From assembly GCA_004173355.1 (NCBI GenBank), contig SEAD01000009.1:1-64000 (forward strand): a DNA stretch of 64,000 nt, in the 5' to 3' direction. Below, piece by piece: positions 45,966 through 56,975 of the stretch (position 1 is its first letter; each line of letters opens with the position of its first letter). A program made the translations under genes and the position numbers. Source of the DNA: Chitinophagaceae bacterium. GTDB lineage: Bacteria > Bacteroidota > Bacteroidia > Chitinophagales > Chitinophagaceae. Under the pieces are notes generated by a model that saw only the letters and a list, made by a program, of their open reading frames with translations, did not search any database and had not been told where the DNA came from.

Positions 45966-48872
45966 ATGAGAATCTTCCTTATCCTGACCGCTTTGTGTCT
46001 TGCCCTTACTGCCCGATCACAGAAACCTGACGGTGTGATCCGTGGCAAACTCGTTGACAGCACCAGCAAACAACCCATTACCGACGCCACGCTCTCACTC
46101 CTGCTGGCGAAGGACTCCAGCCTTGTAACCTTTACATTAAGCAATAAAACCGGGGGATTTGAGATCAGGGGTCTTGCGCCTGCTGACTACCGCCTTGTAA
46201 TTACCCACCAGGCATATTCGGAGATCAGGAAACGGATTTCCCTGACAGCAGACAACAAAACCGTCGATCTCGGGGAGTTGTTTCCTTCCAATAATGTGCG
46301 GACGCTGGATGAAGTGATAGTCACCAGTGAAGCCCCGATCCAGGTGAAAGGGGATACGGTGCAGTTTAATGCCAGCGGTTTCAAAACCCAGCCGAATGCA
46401 ACCGTGGAAGACCTGCTGAAGAAGTTGCCTGGTATGGAAGTGGACAAGGACGGGAATGTAAAAACCCAGGGCGAGCAGGTCCAGAAAGTGTTTGTGGATG
46501 GCAAGGAATTTTTCGGGACCGACCCCAAGCTGGCAACCAAAAACCTGACAGCCGATATGGTGGAAAGTGTACAGGTATTTGATGATATGAGCGAGCAGGC
46601 AAAGTTCACCAAAATCGAAGACGGCTCCCGTAGCAAGACCATCAATATCAAGCTGAAGAAGGACCGGAACAAAGGGTATTTCGGGAGGGCACTGGCTTCC
46701 TATGGTACCAAGGACCGTTATGAAGGCAACCTCAGCTTTAATAAATTCAATGGTAACCAGCGTATATCGGTACTCTTCAATGCCAATAATATCAATAAAC
46801 AGGGCTTTTCGTTTTCTGATGTAATCAGCTCCATGGGCGGGTTCAGCGGATTTGGCGGTGGCGGCGGCATTGGCGGCGGCGGTATGGGTGGCGGCATGCA
46901 GATGGTATCGGTACGTGGCGGTGGTGGTGGCGGCATGGCTTCCCTGCTGGGAGGAGGATCCGGTACCACGGGGATTATCCGCTCGCTTTCCACGGGAGTC
47001 AACTTCTCCGACCAGTATGGCAGCAAGCTCAAGCTCACCGGGAGTTATTTTTTCTCCAACAGCAATACCGACCAGGAACAGGACCAGCTGCGACGGAGTA
47101 CGTTTGCCAATGACTCGGTGGCCACACTCAGCCGCCAGTCGGTTTCAAATAACCTGAACCAGAACCACCGGGTAAACCTGCGGCTGGAATACCAGATCGA
47201 CAGTATGAACTCGATCATGTACACACCCAGTTTTACCGCGCAGCATTCTGAAAACAGCAGCCTTGACACATCCTTTACCTTGTCTTCCGTGCCCGGACAG
47301 GATTTCCTGTCTGTAACCAACCGGTCATACAACAATAATAAGAGGAACGGGACCAACCTGAACAATAACCTTCTTTTCCGTCATAAATTCGGTAAGACAG
47401 GACGGACGTTTACGCTTGGATGGACCAATACATTCGGCAACAGCAGTGCCAACGGACTGACGCAGTCGCGCAACCTGTTTTATGAAAAAGACGCGACGGT
47501 GTACAACAACCTCCTGCAGGACCAGCAATACTCGCAGGATACGCGGACCAATAACCATACAGTCAGTACTTCCTATACTGAACCTATCGGGCTGAACAAG
47601 ATCATCGAGATGAACTACGCCTTCACCCGCAACCAGAGCAATTCGAAAAAGGAAACCTTTAATTACGACGCCGTAACGGGCAGGTACGATGAGGTGAATG
47701 AATTGCTGACCAACAATTTTGAAAACACATTCCTTGCACACCGCGTTGGAGCCAATTTCAGGCTGCAGCAGAAAAAATATAATTACCAGCTTGGCATCGG
47801 TATCCAGAATTCAACACTGGAGAGCAACAGCTGGCTGGCAAGCACCGGCAAGGATTCAACAAGCAGGGCTTCATACACCAACTTTTTCCCGACAGCCAAT
47901 TTCAATTTCACACCCTCACGAAGCAAAAACCTCCGGTTCAGCTACAATGGCCGGACAAACCAGCCAACCATCACGCAGCTCCAGAACGTGCTGGACGTGT
48001 CTGATCCGCTGAACCAGAAAATCGGGAACCCTGACCTGAAGCAGGAGTTCACCCATAACATGAACCTTAACTACAACAGCTTCGATATCCTGACCTTCCG
48101 GTTCCTCGCAGCAAACCTTTCGTTTACTTCCACCAGCAACCGGATTGTAAACAGCATTGACACCGTCAGCCGCGGCATCCAGCTGACCCGCCCGGAAAAT
48201 GTGGACGGGTACTACAGGGCTTCCTCTTTTATCACACTTGGCCTGCCATTCAAGAACCCCAAACTGAAAGGATCGAGTCTCAATTTTTCAAATAACATGG
48301 CCTATGTGCGGGATGTAAGCCTGCTGTACAAACAGGAAAACATCAGCAAGACATTTACGGTGGGCCAGGGCGCCGCTCTCAGCCTGAATAAGGAAAAATA
48401 CAATGTGGGCATCCGTGCAAACCTGTCTTACAATGATGTGCGGTATTCGGTGAACAGGGAATTGAATGAAGATTATTTCACCCAGACCTATGCTACCGAC
48501 CTGACATACAAAATCGGGAAAAGCCTGATACTGGCTACCGATTTTGACCTGCTGGTGAACACCGGTCGTGCTGCGGGTTTCAACCAGAACATCCCGCTCT
48601 GGAATGCGAGCCTCAGCAAACAGATTTTCAAAAAGAAAAATGCGGAGATCAGATTGTCGGTCAATGATATCCTGAACCAGAACCAGAGTATCCTGCGGAC
48701 AACGGGTGACAACTACATCCAGGATACGAGGAGTATGGTGCTGCGCCGTTACTTCATGATCGGCTTCCTGTTTAACCTCAACAAAATGGGTGGTGCAAGG
48801 AATCCGATGCAGGGTCCCCCGATGCCACCGGGAATGAACCGGATGATGGATCGTAATATCCGCGTGCAATAA
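45966..48872 (+). CDS. outer membrane beta-barrel protein with N-terminal carboxypeptidase-regulatory-like domain (TonB-receptor-like), paralogue 1
   Basis: Signal peptide; [71 protein letters not shown]; Gly-rich insertion. Confidence 0.88.
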   Translation: MRIFLILTALCLALTARSQKPDGVIRGKLVDSTSKQPITDATLSLLLAKDSSLVTFTLSNKTGGFEIRGLAPADYRLVITHQAYSEIRKRISLTADNKTVDLGELFPSNNVRTLDEVIVTSEAPIQVKGDTVQFNASGFKTQPNATVEDLLKKLPGMEVDKDGNVKTQGEQVQKVFVDGKEFFGTDPKLATKNLTADMVESVQVFDDMSEQAKFTKIEDGSRSKTINIKLKKDRNKGYFGRALASYGTKDRYEGNLSFNKFNGNQRISVLFNANNINKQGFSFSDVISSMGGFSGFGGGGGIGGGGMGGGMQMVSVRGGGGGGMASLLGGGSGTTGIIRSLSTGVNFSDQYGSKLKLTGSYFFSNSNTDQEQDQLRRSTFANDSVATLSRQSVSNNLNQNHRVNLRLEYQIDSMNSIMYTPSFTAQHSENSSLDTSFTLSSVPGQDFLSVTNRSYNNNKRNGTNLNNNLLFRHKFGKTGRTFTLGWTNTFGNSSANGLTQSRNLFYEKDATVYNNLLQDQQYSQDTRTNNHTVSTSYTEPIGLNKIIEMNYAFTRNQSNSKKETFNYDAVTGRYDEVNELLTNNFENTFLAHRVGANFRLQQKKYNYQLGIGIQNSTLESNSWLASTGKDSTSRASYTNFFPTANFNFTPSRSKNLRFSYNGRTNQPTITQLQNVLDVSDPLNQKIGNPDLKQEFTHNMNLNYNSFDILTFRFLAANLSFTSTSNRIVNSIDTVSRGIQLTRPENVDGYYRASSFITLGLPFKNPKLKGSSLNFSNNMAYVRDVSLLYKQENISKTFTVGQGAALSLNKEKYNVGIRANLSYNDVRYSVNRELNEDYFTQTYATDLTYKIGKSLILATDFDLLVNTGRAAGFNQNIPLWNASLSKQIFKKKNAEIRLSVNDILNQNQSILRTTGDNYIQDTRSMVLRRYFMIGFLFNLNKMGGARNPMQGPPMPPGMNRMMDRNIRVQ

Positions 48873-48969
48873 ATACCGGCCTGGCGGATGATGCGCATAA
48901 TGGATGCTGAAAATAGTATGCAGCAGGATCCAGGGGTCACCGCAAACAACATATGGACAGCAAAATAAA

Positions 48970-48990
48970 ATCCCCTGCCTGGCAGGGGAT
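48970..48990. terminator. bidirectional intrinsic terminator
   Basis: ATCCCCTGCC-T-GGCAGGGGAT followed by TTATTATAAT, preceded by AAAATAAA. Confidence 0.7.
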
Positions 48991-49021
48991 TTATTATAAT
49001 GGTTGGGTTAGTAAACGTAGG

Positions 49022-49177
49022 TCAGCGCCTGCGGGCATAACTGCCGGCAGCCGGAGATGATCCGGTTATGAAAACGGCAAGCACAGACTTCAGCAGGAAC
49101 AGGATGTTGAATGAAGGTTTGTAATAGCTGCGATAGATCATCGCCTCTTCATGTGAATGTGTTATGTTCTGTTTCAT
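49022..49177 (-). CDS. candidate small membrane protein (51 aa)
   Basis: MKQNITHSHEEAMIYRSYYKPSFNILFLLKSVLAVFITGSSPAAGSYARRR; below the length cut of the ORF track; hydrophobic central segment. Confidence 0.4.
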   Translation of the reverse strand: MKQNITHSHEEAMIYRSYYKPSFNILFLLKSVLAVFITGSSPAAGSYARRR

Positions 49178-49291
49178 ATTGGATTTTTTAAGTGGTTGAA
49201 GAAAGAACGAAAAATAATTGTTGAAAAGTATGTAAAAGAAATAATATTTTTTTTCTTTGTCCCTGATTACTAACCCATAAATCCATTACCG

Positions 49292-49888
49292 TTGAAAAAA
49301 ATCGTAAAATCCCTGTGTATAACAGGGCTATCCCTCGGGCTCATGCTATCCGCAAATGCCCAGTTAAGCCTCGCTAACAACAATCTTGGCCACGACCTCA
49401 AAAAAATCATCCGCGACTATCCCAACCAGTTTGCCCACCTGCAGGGGCCGGTGATGGAGGAGAAAACGCAGGTCACGGACTACGAACTGAACTTCACAAT
49501 TGCCGGTGCCGAGAGCTCTTCCATTACAAAGTATTCAACCAAAGGCAAGCCGGTGGTGAGTTGTGAGGCGGTGATACTGACTTCCGAAAGCTTTGAAGAA
49601 GCCAGCAAAAAGTATCGCGCACTCTATTCACTGTTCAACAACATGGCCGTAAAGATGGATAACGGGGTGGTGTTTTACCTGAAAGGCGAGTATGCAAAAC
49701 CAGTGGAAGAGGTGAAGTTCAGCAGTACTGTGCTGGTGTTTGAAAAGCCGGACATGTATGTGTCGAAAATGAAGATTGAAATTGCCATGCACTATGACCT
49801 CATGGAATGGAAGGTGAAATTCAGGATTTATGAACGCGAGCGGGAAGACGATGAGCGTGGCGACATGATCGAGGAAGAGGAAATTTAA
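49292..49888 (+). CDS. hypothetical secreted protein
   Basis: TTG start; signal peptide KKIVKSLCITGLSLGLMLSANAQ; 198 aa. Confidence 0.75.
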   Translation: MKKIVKSLCITGLSLGLMLSANAQLSLANNNLGHDLKKIIRDYPNQFAHLQGPVMEEKTQVTDYELNFTIAGAESSSITKYSTKGKPVVSCEAVILTSESFEEASKKYRALYSLFNNMAVKMDNGVVFYLKGEYAKPVEEVKFSSTVLVFEKPDMYVSKMKIEIAMHYDLMEWKVKFRIYEREREDDERGDMIEEEEI

Positions 49889-49971
49889 CCTTCATTAACC
49901 TTATTGATATACTGGTTAACCCGCTTTGAAAAAGCAGCAGGATAGTTTCGCATCCGATCAACAATCGGTTT

Positions 49972-52767
49972 ATGAAACAGATTTCCCTGCTGCTTTTTTT
50001 TATCCTCCCGGCACTTGTAGTCACAGCCCAGCGCGGATCCGTGAGCGGCGTGGCATACGACAGCATCGGATCACGCAGACTTCCGGACGTGACTGTCACC
50101 GTCCTGCGCCGGTCGGATTCCACCCTGGTTTCCTTTAACCTCAGCAGCAGTTCCGGTTATTTTAAAATAAGCAACCTGCCGGATGGTGACTATCGCCTGC
50201 TGGCCAGCCATATCGGCTACCATAACAGCAGCCGGAGTTTCAGCATTACTGCGGCTGCCCGCGAGGTGGACCTGGGTACACTGGTGATGGCTGATAAATC
50301 GGTCATCCTGTCGGAAGTGGTGGTCAGCAGCGAGGCACCACCAGTCACCCTCGTTGGCGATACAGTCCAATACGATGCGGACGCTTTCAGGACGCAGCCC
50401 AATGCGAACGTAGAACAGCTGCTGAAGAAAATGCCCGGCATCCAGGTTGAACGTGACGGGACAATAAAGGCCAATGGCGAAACGGTTAAACGCATACTCG
50501 TCGACGGCAAGGAGTTTTTTGGCAATGACCCGAAAATGGCAACAAAGAACCTTCCGGCCGATGCGGTGGATAAGGTGCAGATGTATGACCGTCGGAGTGA
50601 CCAGTCGACGCTTACCGGGTTTGACGATGGCAACAGTGAAAAAACCATCAACCTCAAACTGAAGGAGAGTAAAAAGAAGGGATTGTTCGGGAAAATAAGT
50701 GCCGGTGCGGGTTCGGACGACCGCAAGGAGGCGCGCATGAATGTCAACTCTTTCCGGGGAGCCAGGCAATTGTCGGCGTTAGCCATGGGAAACAATACCA
50801 ATACGGAGGGGTTTGGGTTTTCCGATATCGGGAGTTTCGCCGGGGATGCAGGCAGGACCGGGCCTGGCGGACGGGTAACACAGGAACAGGCCTCGGCAAT
50901 GGCGTCGGCTGCATCCACCAACCAGGGCATCCGCACTATCTGGGGTACAGGCCTGAACTATAACAATATCATTGGTACGAAGACGGACTTCACCAGCAAT
51001 TATTTTTACAATCATTTCAATCCCGCCACCAGCACCAATTCTGAACGCACTTATCTTTTACCCGATTCCAGTTACAACTACAGCCAGCGATCGGATAACA
51101 GGGTGTATAATAACAGCCATCGCCTCAATCTTGGTATCGATTACCGGATAGACAGTTTCCATTCCATTAAAATCAATCCGTCATTGGGTGTCCAGCATTC
51201 ACGGTCTGATGTAACCAGCAATTACCTGCAATCGGGCAGCGATGGACGGCTGAGCAACAGCGGTTACAATAACTTCCGGCGTGAGTCAGATGCAATCAAT
51301 TTCCGGACAGACCTCTTATTCCGGAAGAAGTTCCGACGGAAGGGCCGCACATTTTCATTAAGCCTGCAGGGTATCGTCAATACCAGTGATGGAGAGGGCT
51401 GGCAGGAGTCGGTCAATGAATTCCATCCGCAGCCGGGTCCTTCCTACAGGGACTCCATCAACCAGAATAGTTTTGACCAGGCTTCGCAGAAAGGGCTCAC
51501 CGGCCGGGCGGTATATACCGAACCGGTCTTCCGGCGCTCGCTGCTTGAGTTCAGCGTTGCGAAGAGTTCGACCAGCAGCAGTTCGGCTAAACAGGCATAT
51601 GATTTCAATAAATCCACCAGCCGGTACGACCGCCTCAACGATTCACTCAGCAATGATTTTGAAACTACTTACGGATATACCAGTGCAGGGCTGCGGATCC
51701 GGGCGATACGTGGTAAACTGAATTATACTGCGGGCGTCACCTGGCAACATGCAACGCTCGAGGGGCGTGTGATTGCCGGGCAGAAGGATGTGGACCTGGG
51801 CAAAGGGTTCAGTAACCTGCTGCCCAATGCCCGCGCGCAGTACACATTTATCCGCAATAAAAGCCTCACACTGAATTACAACAGTTATACCCAGCAGCCC
51901 GCGGTGAGCCAGTTGCAGCCCGTTCCGGATATCAGCAACCGGCTGAATATCTATGAGGGCAACCCGGAGCTGAAGCAGGAGTTCATCCATTACCTCACCC
52001 TGAATTACATGGGCATAAATCCATTCCGGAATCGCAGTTTTTTTGTGTTCCTGACGATGGCACGAACCGATAACAAAATCGTGAATTCCGATTCGGTGTT
52101 TGCCAGCGGGATCAAAAAGACCAGGCCGGTAAATGTGGATGGGGTGTATAACTACAACGGCGATGTAAGCCTGGGGCTGCCGATGCGTTTTGCCAAAGGC
52201 ACAATGCAGCTTGGAACACGTGCCTCGTACAGCCGCGGACAGCAGTTTGTGAATGGGTCAGCCAATACGATCGGGGCGTTTACAGTTGGTCCGCGGATAT
52301 CATTGAGTTCGCGGCCAACCGAAAAAATCGACATCCAGGCAGGAGGCACGTTCAATTACAACAGGACGGGGTATTCATTGCAACCCGCTTTCAACACCAG
52401 TTATTTTTCACAGGTCTATGATGCGGATTTCAACTGGGAGTTGCCCCGGAAGATTTATTTCAGTACGGAATTTACCTATACCATCAATAACCGCCTGGCG
52501 GAAGGATTCAACGCGCGAGTTCCATTGTGGAATATGTCGGTCAGTAAACAGTTCATGAAGTTCAACCGCGGGGAAATAAAACTGCGGGTAAATGACCTGC
52601 TGAACCGCAACCAGGGCGTCAGCCGCACGAGCAACCAGAGTTATATCGAGGATACACGGGTGAATACCCTCCGGCGTTATGTGATGCTGAGTTTTACGTA
52701 TAGTCTCAGCAAAAGCGCTGCAGGCGGAGGTTCCGGTGGTAATGGGTTTATGATGATCAGGAATTGA
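49972..52767 (+). CDS. outer membrane beta-barrel protein with N-terminal carboxypeptidase-regulatory-like domain, paralogue 2
   Basis: Signal peptide; same arrangement as paralogue 1: [47 protein letters not shown], matching C-terminus. Confidence 0.88.
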   Translation: MKQISLLLFFILPALVVTAQRGSVSGVAYDSIGSRRLPDVTVTVLRRSDSTLVSFNLSSSSGYFKISNLPDGDYRLLASHIGYHNSSRSFSITAAAREVDLGTLVMADKSVILSEVVVSSEAPPVTLVGDTVQYDADAFRTQPNANVEQLLKKMPGIQVERDGTIKANGETVKRILVDGKEFFGNDPKMATKNLPADAVDKVQMYDRRSDQSTLTGFDDGNSEKTINLKLKESKKKGLFGKISAGAGSDDRKEARMNVNSFRGARQLSALAMGNNTNTEGFGFSDIGSFAGDAGRTGPGGRVTQEQASAMASAASTNQGIRTIWGTGLNYNNIIGTKTDFTSNYFYNHFNPATSTNSERTYLLPDSSYNYSQRSDNRVYNNSHRLNLGIDYRIDSFHSIKINPSLGVQHSRSDVTSNYLQSGSDGRLSNSGYNNFRRESDAINFRTDLLFRKKFRRKGRTFSLSLQGIVNTSDGEGWQESVNEFHPQPGPSYRDSINQNSFDQASQKGLTGRAVYTEPVFRRSLLEFSVAKSSTSSSSAKQAYDFNKSTSRYDRLNDSLSNDFETTYGYTSAGLRIRAIRGKLNYTAGVTWQHATLEGRVIAGQKDVDLGKGFSNLLPNARAQYTFIRNKSLTLNYNSYTQQPAVSQLQPVPDISNRLNIYEGNPELKQEFIHYLTLNYMGINPFRNRSFFVFLTMARTDNKIVNSDSVFASGIKKTRPVNVDGVYNYNGDVSLGLPMRFAKGTMQLGTRASYSRGQQFVNGSANTIGAFTVGPRISLSSRPTEKIDIQAGGTFNYNRTGYSLQPAFNTSYFSQVYDADFNWELPRKIYFSTEFTYTINNRLAEGFNARVPLWNMSVSKQFMKFNRGEIKLRVNDLLNRNQGVSRTSNQSYIEDTRVNTLRRYVMLSFTYSLSKSAAGGGSGGNGFMMIRN

Positions 52768-53065
52768 CCGCCGCTTCCTCGGACTTCCATTGTTTTTCCA
52801 TGTAAAAGGTGCCAAATGGGATGATGGATGCAATGAAGGCCTTGATACCCCACAACCAGGTACGGTTGTATTCAGATTTTACCGTGAAAGCAAGGACCAT
52901 AAAACCAACAAAAAGGAAACCGTGTGCATAACCCACAATTTTTACCGGTAGTGGTTCATGCAACAGGTATTTTACGGGCATTGCGATAAAGAGCAGCACA
53001 AGGAAAGAAATACCTTCCGCCAGTGCGACTTTACGGAAGAGTGAGTAGGTCCTGGTTGATTTCAT
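52757..53065 (-). CDS. DUF3817 family integral membrane protein
   Basis: FRKVALAEGISFLVLLFIAMPVKYLLHEPLPVKIVGYAHGFLFVGFM...IPFGTFYMEKQWKSEE. Confidence 0.88.
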   Translation of the reverse strand: MKSTRTYSLFRKVALAEGISFLVLLFIAMPVKYLLHEPLPVKIVGYAHGFLFVGFMVLAFTVKSEYNRTWLWGIKAFIASIIPFGTFYMEKQWKSEEAAVNS

Positions 53066-53074
53066 GATATGTCC

Positions 53075-54199
53075 TTAATAGTCTACTACCTGTTCTTCGA
53101 TCATTTCAGGTATTTCCCGCCATTCATACTGCTGGTTGCGGAGCTGTGGTTCAAATCCGGCATCACGGATAGCGTCCTGGATAGTTTTATAGGTGAAACG
53201 GTGTGGGGCACCCGCCGCACTTACCACGTTTTCCTCGATCATGATGGAGCCGAAGTCGTTGGCCCCTGAATGCAGGCAGACCTGTGCGGTCTGCTTGCCA
53301 ACCGTAAGCCAGCTGGCCTGTATATTTTTTACATTCGGCAGCATGATGCGGCTCAGCGCGATCATGCGGATGTACTCGTCAGCCGTGGTCAGGTTATGTA
53401 CACCGCGGATCCGGGTGAGGAGGGTGTCCACATCCTGGAACGTCCATGGGATGAATGCCAGGAAACCCTTGGCTTCAGCGGGTTTGCGCGACTGTACCTC
53501 ACGGATTTTCACCAGGTGTTCAAAACGTTCCTCGATTGTTTCCACATGGCCAAACATCATGGTCGCAGATGTGGTGATATTGAGTTTATGCGCTTCATGC
53601 ATGATATCCAGCCATTCCTGCGCCCCGCATTTACCTTTTGAGATAAGTCGGCGTACGCGGTCAATCAGGATCTCGGCACCTGCACCAGGCAATGAATCCA
53701 TGCCTGCTTCCTTCAGTGCCATGAGTACTTCGCGGTGGGTGCTCTTTTCAAGTTTGGTGATATGCGCTACTTCGGGGGGGCCGAGTGCATGGAGTTTAAT
53801 GGTGGGGAACTCTTCCTTGATCTGGCGGAAGGTGCTGGTATAAAATTCAAGACCGAGACCAGGGTGGTGACCACCCTGCAGGAGGAGCTGGTCGCCGCCA
53901 TAACGCAGGGTTTCGGAAATCTTCTTCCGGTAAACGGGCATTTCGGTGATATATGCTTCGGCATGGCCCGGGATGCGGAAGAAGTTGCAGAATTTGCAAT
54001 TGGCCACGCAAACGTTGGTGGTATTGACATTGCGGTCAATCTGCCAGGTTACTTTCCCGTGGGGAACCTGGATTTTCCGAAGGCCATCTGCCACGTACAT
54101 CAGCTCAGTCAGCGGAGCGTTGTTATAAAGGAAAACGCCTTCCGCTACGGTCAGGCTCTCAAAATTCGCCGCTTTCTTCAGCAGTTCCGAAACTTCCAT
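53075..54199 (-). CDS. mqnC: radical SAM futalosine-pathway enzyme, best fit cyclic dehypoxanthinyl futalosine synthase
   Basis: NTTNVCVANCKFCNFFR (CxxxCxxC), GGDQLLLQGGHHPGLGLEFY, FIPWTFQD, CLHSGANDFGSIMIEENVVSAAG; start MEVSELL at about 54199. Confidence 0.88.
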   Translation of the reverse strand: MEVSELLKKAANFESLTVAEGVFLYNNAPLTELMYVADGLRKIQVPHGKVTWQIDRNVNTTNVCVANCKFCNFFRIPGHAEAYITEMPVYRKKISETLRYGGDQLLLQGGHHPGLGLEFYTSTFRQIKEEFPTIKLHALGPPEVAHITKLEKSTHREVLMALKEAGMDSLPGAGAEILIDRVRRLISKGKCGAQEWLDIMHEAHKLNITTSATMMFGHVETIEERFEHLVKIREVQSRKPAEAKGFLAFIPWTFQDVDTLLTRIRGVHNLTTADEYIRMIALSRIMLPNVKNIQASWLTVGKQTAQVCLHSGANDFGSIMIEENVVSAAGAPHRFTYKTIQDAIRDAGFEPQLRNQQYEWREIPEMIEEQVVDY

Positions 54200-54372
54200 A
54201 TCATTGTTTTTTAGGGCTTTTCCCAATCTGGCTGCAAAAGTACAATCTATAACAGGAAAAGGGTTGATCGGTTTTGAAAGAACCCTGATATACGATAAAT
54301 TTAATTAATTACGGGCAACGCATCATCTGATGGCTTTTGTTTGTCCGCCCATTGACCTTCATCCTGCTGCAT

Positions 54373-55566
54373 ATGAAAAAATTCTACAACCTTGTCTGTG
54401 CCATCGGCCTGTTTGGTCCGCTGGCGGCCATTGGCCAGGAGGAGTTCATTGAACCCGCCTCACGCCCGCTCACCAGTTTCCAGTTTCGCCAGATCACAGG
54501 TGGGGTTGTGCTTTTCAAGGCCCTTTTCGATGACTCCCCCGACTCCCTCCAGTTTGTGCTCGACAGCGGAAGCAGCGGTATTTCCCTGGATTCCACCACC
54601 GCCGCCCGGCTGAAGCAGACACCGCTTCCTTCTGACCGGACGATCCGCGGCATTGCCGGGATCCGCCGGGTGAGTTTCCTGTACAACCGCAAACTGCATC
54701 TTCCCGGGCTGACCGTTGACAGCCTCAATTTCCATGTAAATGACTATTCGATGCTGACCAGTGTGTATGGCGAGCAGGTAGACGGGATTATCGGGTATGC
54801 GTTGCTGAGCCGCTTTATTATCAAACTCAACTATGACGACAATGTGATGCAGGTGTGCAGCCAGGGTACTTTCCGGTATCCCAACGGTGGTTTCATGATC
54901 AAACCCATGCTCAGCACCCTGCCCTTCCAGGTGGCAAGGGTGAAAGATGAAAGATCCGTGACCGCCCGGTTCCTCCACGATATCGGGGCGGGTGTGTGCC
55001 TGATGCTGTCGAAGGAATTTGCCGAGGATAGCGCCATACTCCAGAAAAAACGCAAGCTCCTTCCCAAGGAAGGCGAAGGTGTCGGGGGCAGTATCCGAAT
55101 GGATGTGACGGTGGTAAAGGAGTTGAAAATCGGTCCATACCGGTTCCGGAATATACCGACGTACATTTTTGACGACACCTATAATGTGACCTCGTATCCC
55201 ACGCTGGGCGGGCTGATTGGCAACGATATTTTCCGCCGGTTCAATGTAATCTTCAATTATGCCAAACGGGATATACATATCGTGCCCAACACCCATTTCA
55301 GGGATCCTTTTGATTATTCCTATTCCGGACTGGAGATTTACTTTGTGGATGGAAAAATCGTGGTAGGTGATGTATCGGCAAAATCCCCTGCGGAAAAAGC
55401 CGGAATGCGGGAAGGCGATATCATCGTGTCGGTCAACAATGATTTCAGCCAGAATTTCCAGCAATACAAAACCGCCCTCCAGGCGACCAATGCGAAGATC
55501 CGGATCATCGTAAACCGGCATGACGAACTGGTCCAGTTTGACTTCAAAATCAAGAGCATACTCTGA
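54373..55566 (+). CDS. retropepsin-like aspartyl protease family protein with C-terminal PDZ domain
   Basis: LQFVLDSGSSGISLD, FLHDIGAGVCLML, PDZ-like SPAEKAGMREGDIIVSVNND. Confidence 0.88.
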   Translation: MKKFYNLVCAIGLFGPLAAIGQEEFIEPASRPLTSFQFRQITGGVVLFKALFDDSPDSLQFVLDSGSSGISLDSTTAARLKQTPLPSDRTIRGIAGIRRVSFLYNRKLHLPGLTVDSLNFHVNDYSMLTSVYGEQVDGIIGYALLSRFIIKLNYDDNVMQVCSQGTFRYPNGGFMIKPMLSTLPFQVARVKDERSVTARFLHDIGAGVCLMLSKEFAEDSAILQKKRKLLPKEGEGVGGSIRMDVTVVKELKIGPYRFRNIPTYIFDDTYNVTSYPTLGGLIGNDIFRRFNVIFNYAKRDIHIVPNTHFRDPFDYSYSGLEIYFVDGKIVVGDVSAKSPAEKAGMREGDIIVSVNNDFSQNFQQYKTALQATNAKIRIIVNRHDELVQFDFKIKSIL

Positions 55567-55677
55567 ATAACGGCCTGCGGTGTGCAGGAGAACCATCCTT
55601 TCCATAATTTTACAGCCCTGCCGGGATAATCCCGGCCTGCCCGAACCAACTGCCCCTAAAGCTGTTTTTAATAATCT

Positions 55678-56922
55678 ATGATACATTTCGAACGATTTAC
55701 CCTGAATAACGGGTTGAAGGTGATTGTGCACCAGGACACCTCCACTCCCATGGCCGTAATGAACGTGTTGTACGATGTGGGTGCCCGCGATGAAGACCCG
55801 GCCCGCACTGGTTTTGCCCACCTGTTCGAACACCTGATGTTTGGCGGATCTGTCAATATCCCCGGATATGACGAACCACTGCAGATGGCCGGCGGTGAGA
55901 ACAACGCCTATACAACAAACGATATCACCAACTATTATATCCAGCTGCCGGCTGAAAATCTCGAGACGGCTTTCTGGCTCGAAAGTGACCGGATGCTTTC
56001 ACTCGCCTTCGGCGAAAAAAGCCTGGATGTCCAGCGCAAGGTCGTATGTGAGGAGTTCAAGGAACATTACATCGCAAAACCTTACGGGGATGTATGGCAC
56101 AAGATGCGCGAGCTCGCGTACAAAGTGCATCCCTATCGCTGGATGACCATCGGTCAGGAACTCTCCCATATTGAAACCGCCAAACTCCAGGACGTAAAGG
56201 ATTTCTTCTTCAAACACTACCGACCAAGCAATGCGATACTGGTGGTTGCCGGTAATGTGACGGTAGAACGCGTGCGTGAACTGACAGAGAAATGGTTTGC
56301 CGATATCCCCTCCGGGGAAAAACCCCAACGTGCACTGCCACAGGAGCCGGTGCAGACCGAAGCACGCCGGCTGGAGATAAAAGCCGATGTGCCGGTCAGT
56401 GCATTTTATAAATCATGGCATATGCCTGCGAGGCTGGATGACCGTTACTACGCCATCGACCTGCTGTCGGATATTATCGGCGGCGGGGCATCATCCCGCC
56501 TGTACCAGGCACTGGTGAAAGAAAAGAAACTGTTTGTCAATATCCAGTGTTACCATTATGGTAGTACGGATGCGGGTCTTGTGACCATCGAAGGCAAACT
56601 CACTGCGGGAACCGATATCCGGGTAGCAGAAGAAGAAATTGAAAGGGAATTGCAGAAGCTGCGGGCCGAACCGATCAGCGTGGACGAATTGCAGAAGGTG
56701 ATCAACAAGACAGAAAGTATGATGGCCTTCGAGGACATGAGTGTGACCAGCCGTGCCGAAAGCCTCGCCTATTATGAGTTGCTGGGTGATGCCGGATGGA
56801 TGAACACCGAACTGGCGAAATATGAGGCAGTTACCGCCGAGGATATCCGTCGTGAAGCGGAGCAGATTTTTACCGAGGCCAATAGTAATACCATGTATTA
56901 CCTCGCGGCTTCGCAGAATTAA
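55678..56922 (+). CDS. M16 family metallopeptidase (catalytic HxxEH subunit)
   Basis: GFAHLFEHLMFGGSVNIPGYDE, ENNAYTTNDITNYYIQLP, PDR-like S...VVCEEFKEHYIAKPYGD. Confidence 0.94.
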   Translation: MIHFERFTLNNGLKVIVHQDTSTPMAVMNVLYDVGARDEDPARTGFAHLFEHLMFGGSVNIPGYDEPLQMAGGENNAYTTNDITNYYIQLPAENLETAFWLESDRMLSLAFGEKSLDVQRKVVCEEFKEHYIAKPYGDVWHKMRELAYKVHPYRWMTIGQELSHIETAKLQDVKDFFFKHYRPSNAILVVAGNVTVERVRELTEKWFADIPSGEKPQRALPQEPVQTEARRLEIKADVPVSAFYKSWHMPARLDDRYYAIDLLSDIIGGGASSRLYQALVKEKKLFVNIQCYHYGSTDAGLVTIEGKLTAGTDIRVAEEEIERELQKLRAEPISVDELQKVINKTESMMAFEDMSVTSRAESLAYYELLGDAGWMNTELAKYEAVTAEDIRREAEQIFTEANSNTMYYLAASQN

Positions 56923-56975
56923 ACAAGGTCGCAGGGACTGGCTACCGGCCGGCCCATCGCGTAAAATATATTTTG

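Noticed and set aside
46837-46965. GGCGGT-rich tract as a possible structural repeat element
   Set aside because: In-frame glycine codons within a long ORF; reported only as a protein-level insertion.
54460-55833. 457-aa minus-strand ORF opposite the aspartyl protease
   Set aside because: Antisense shadow ORF spanning two unrelated plus-strand genes.
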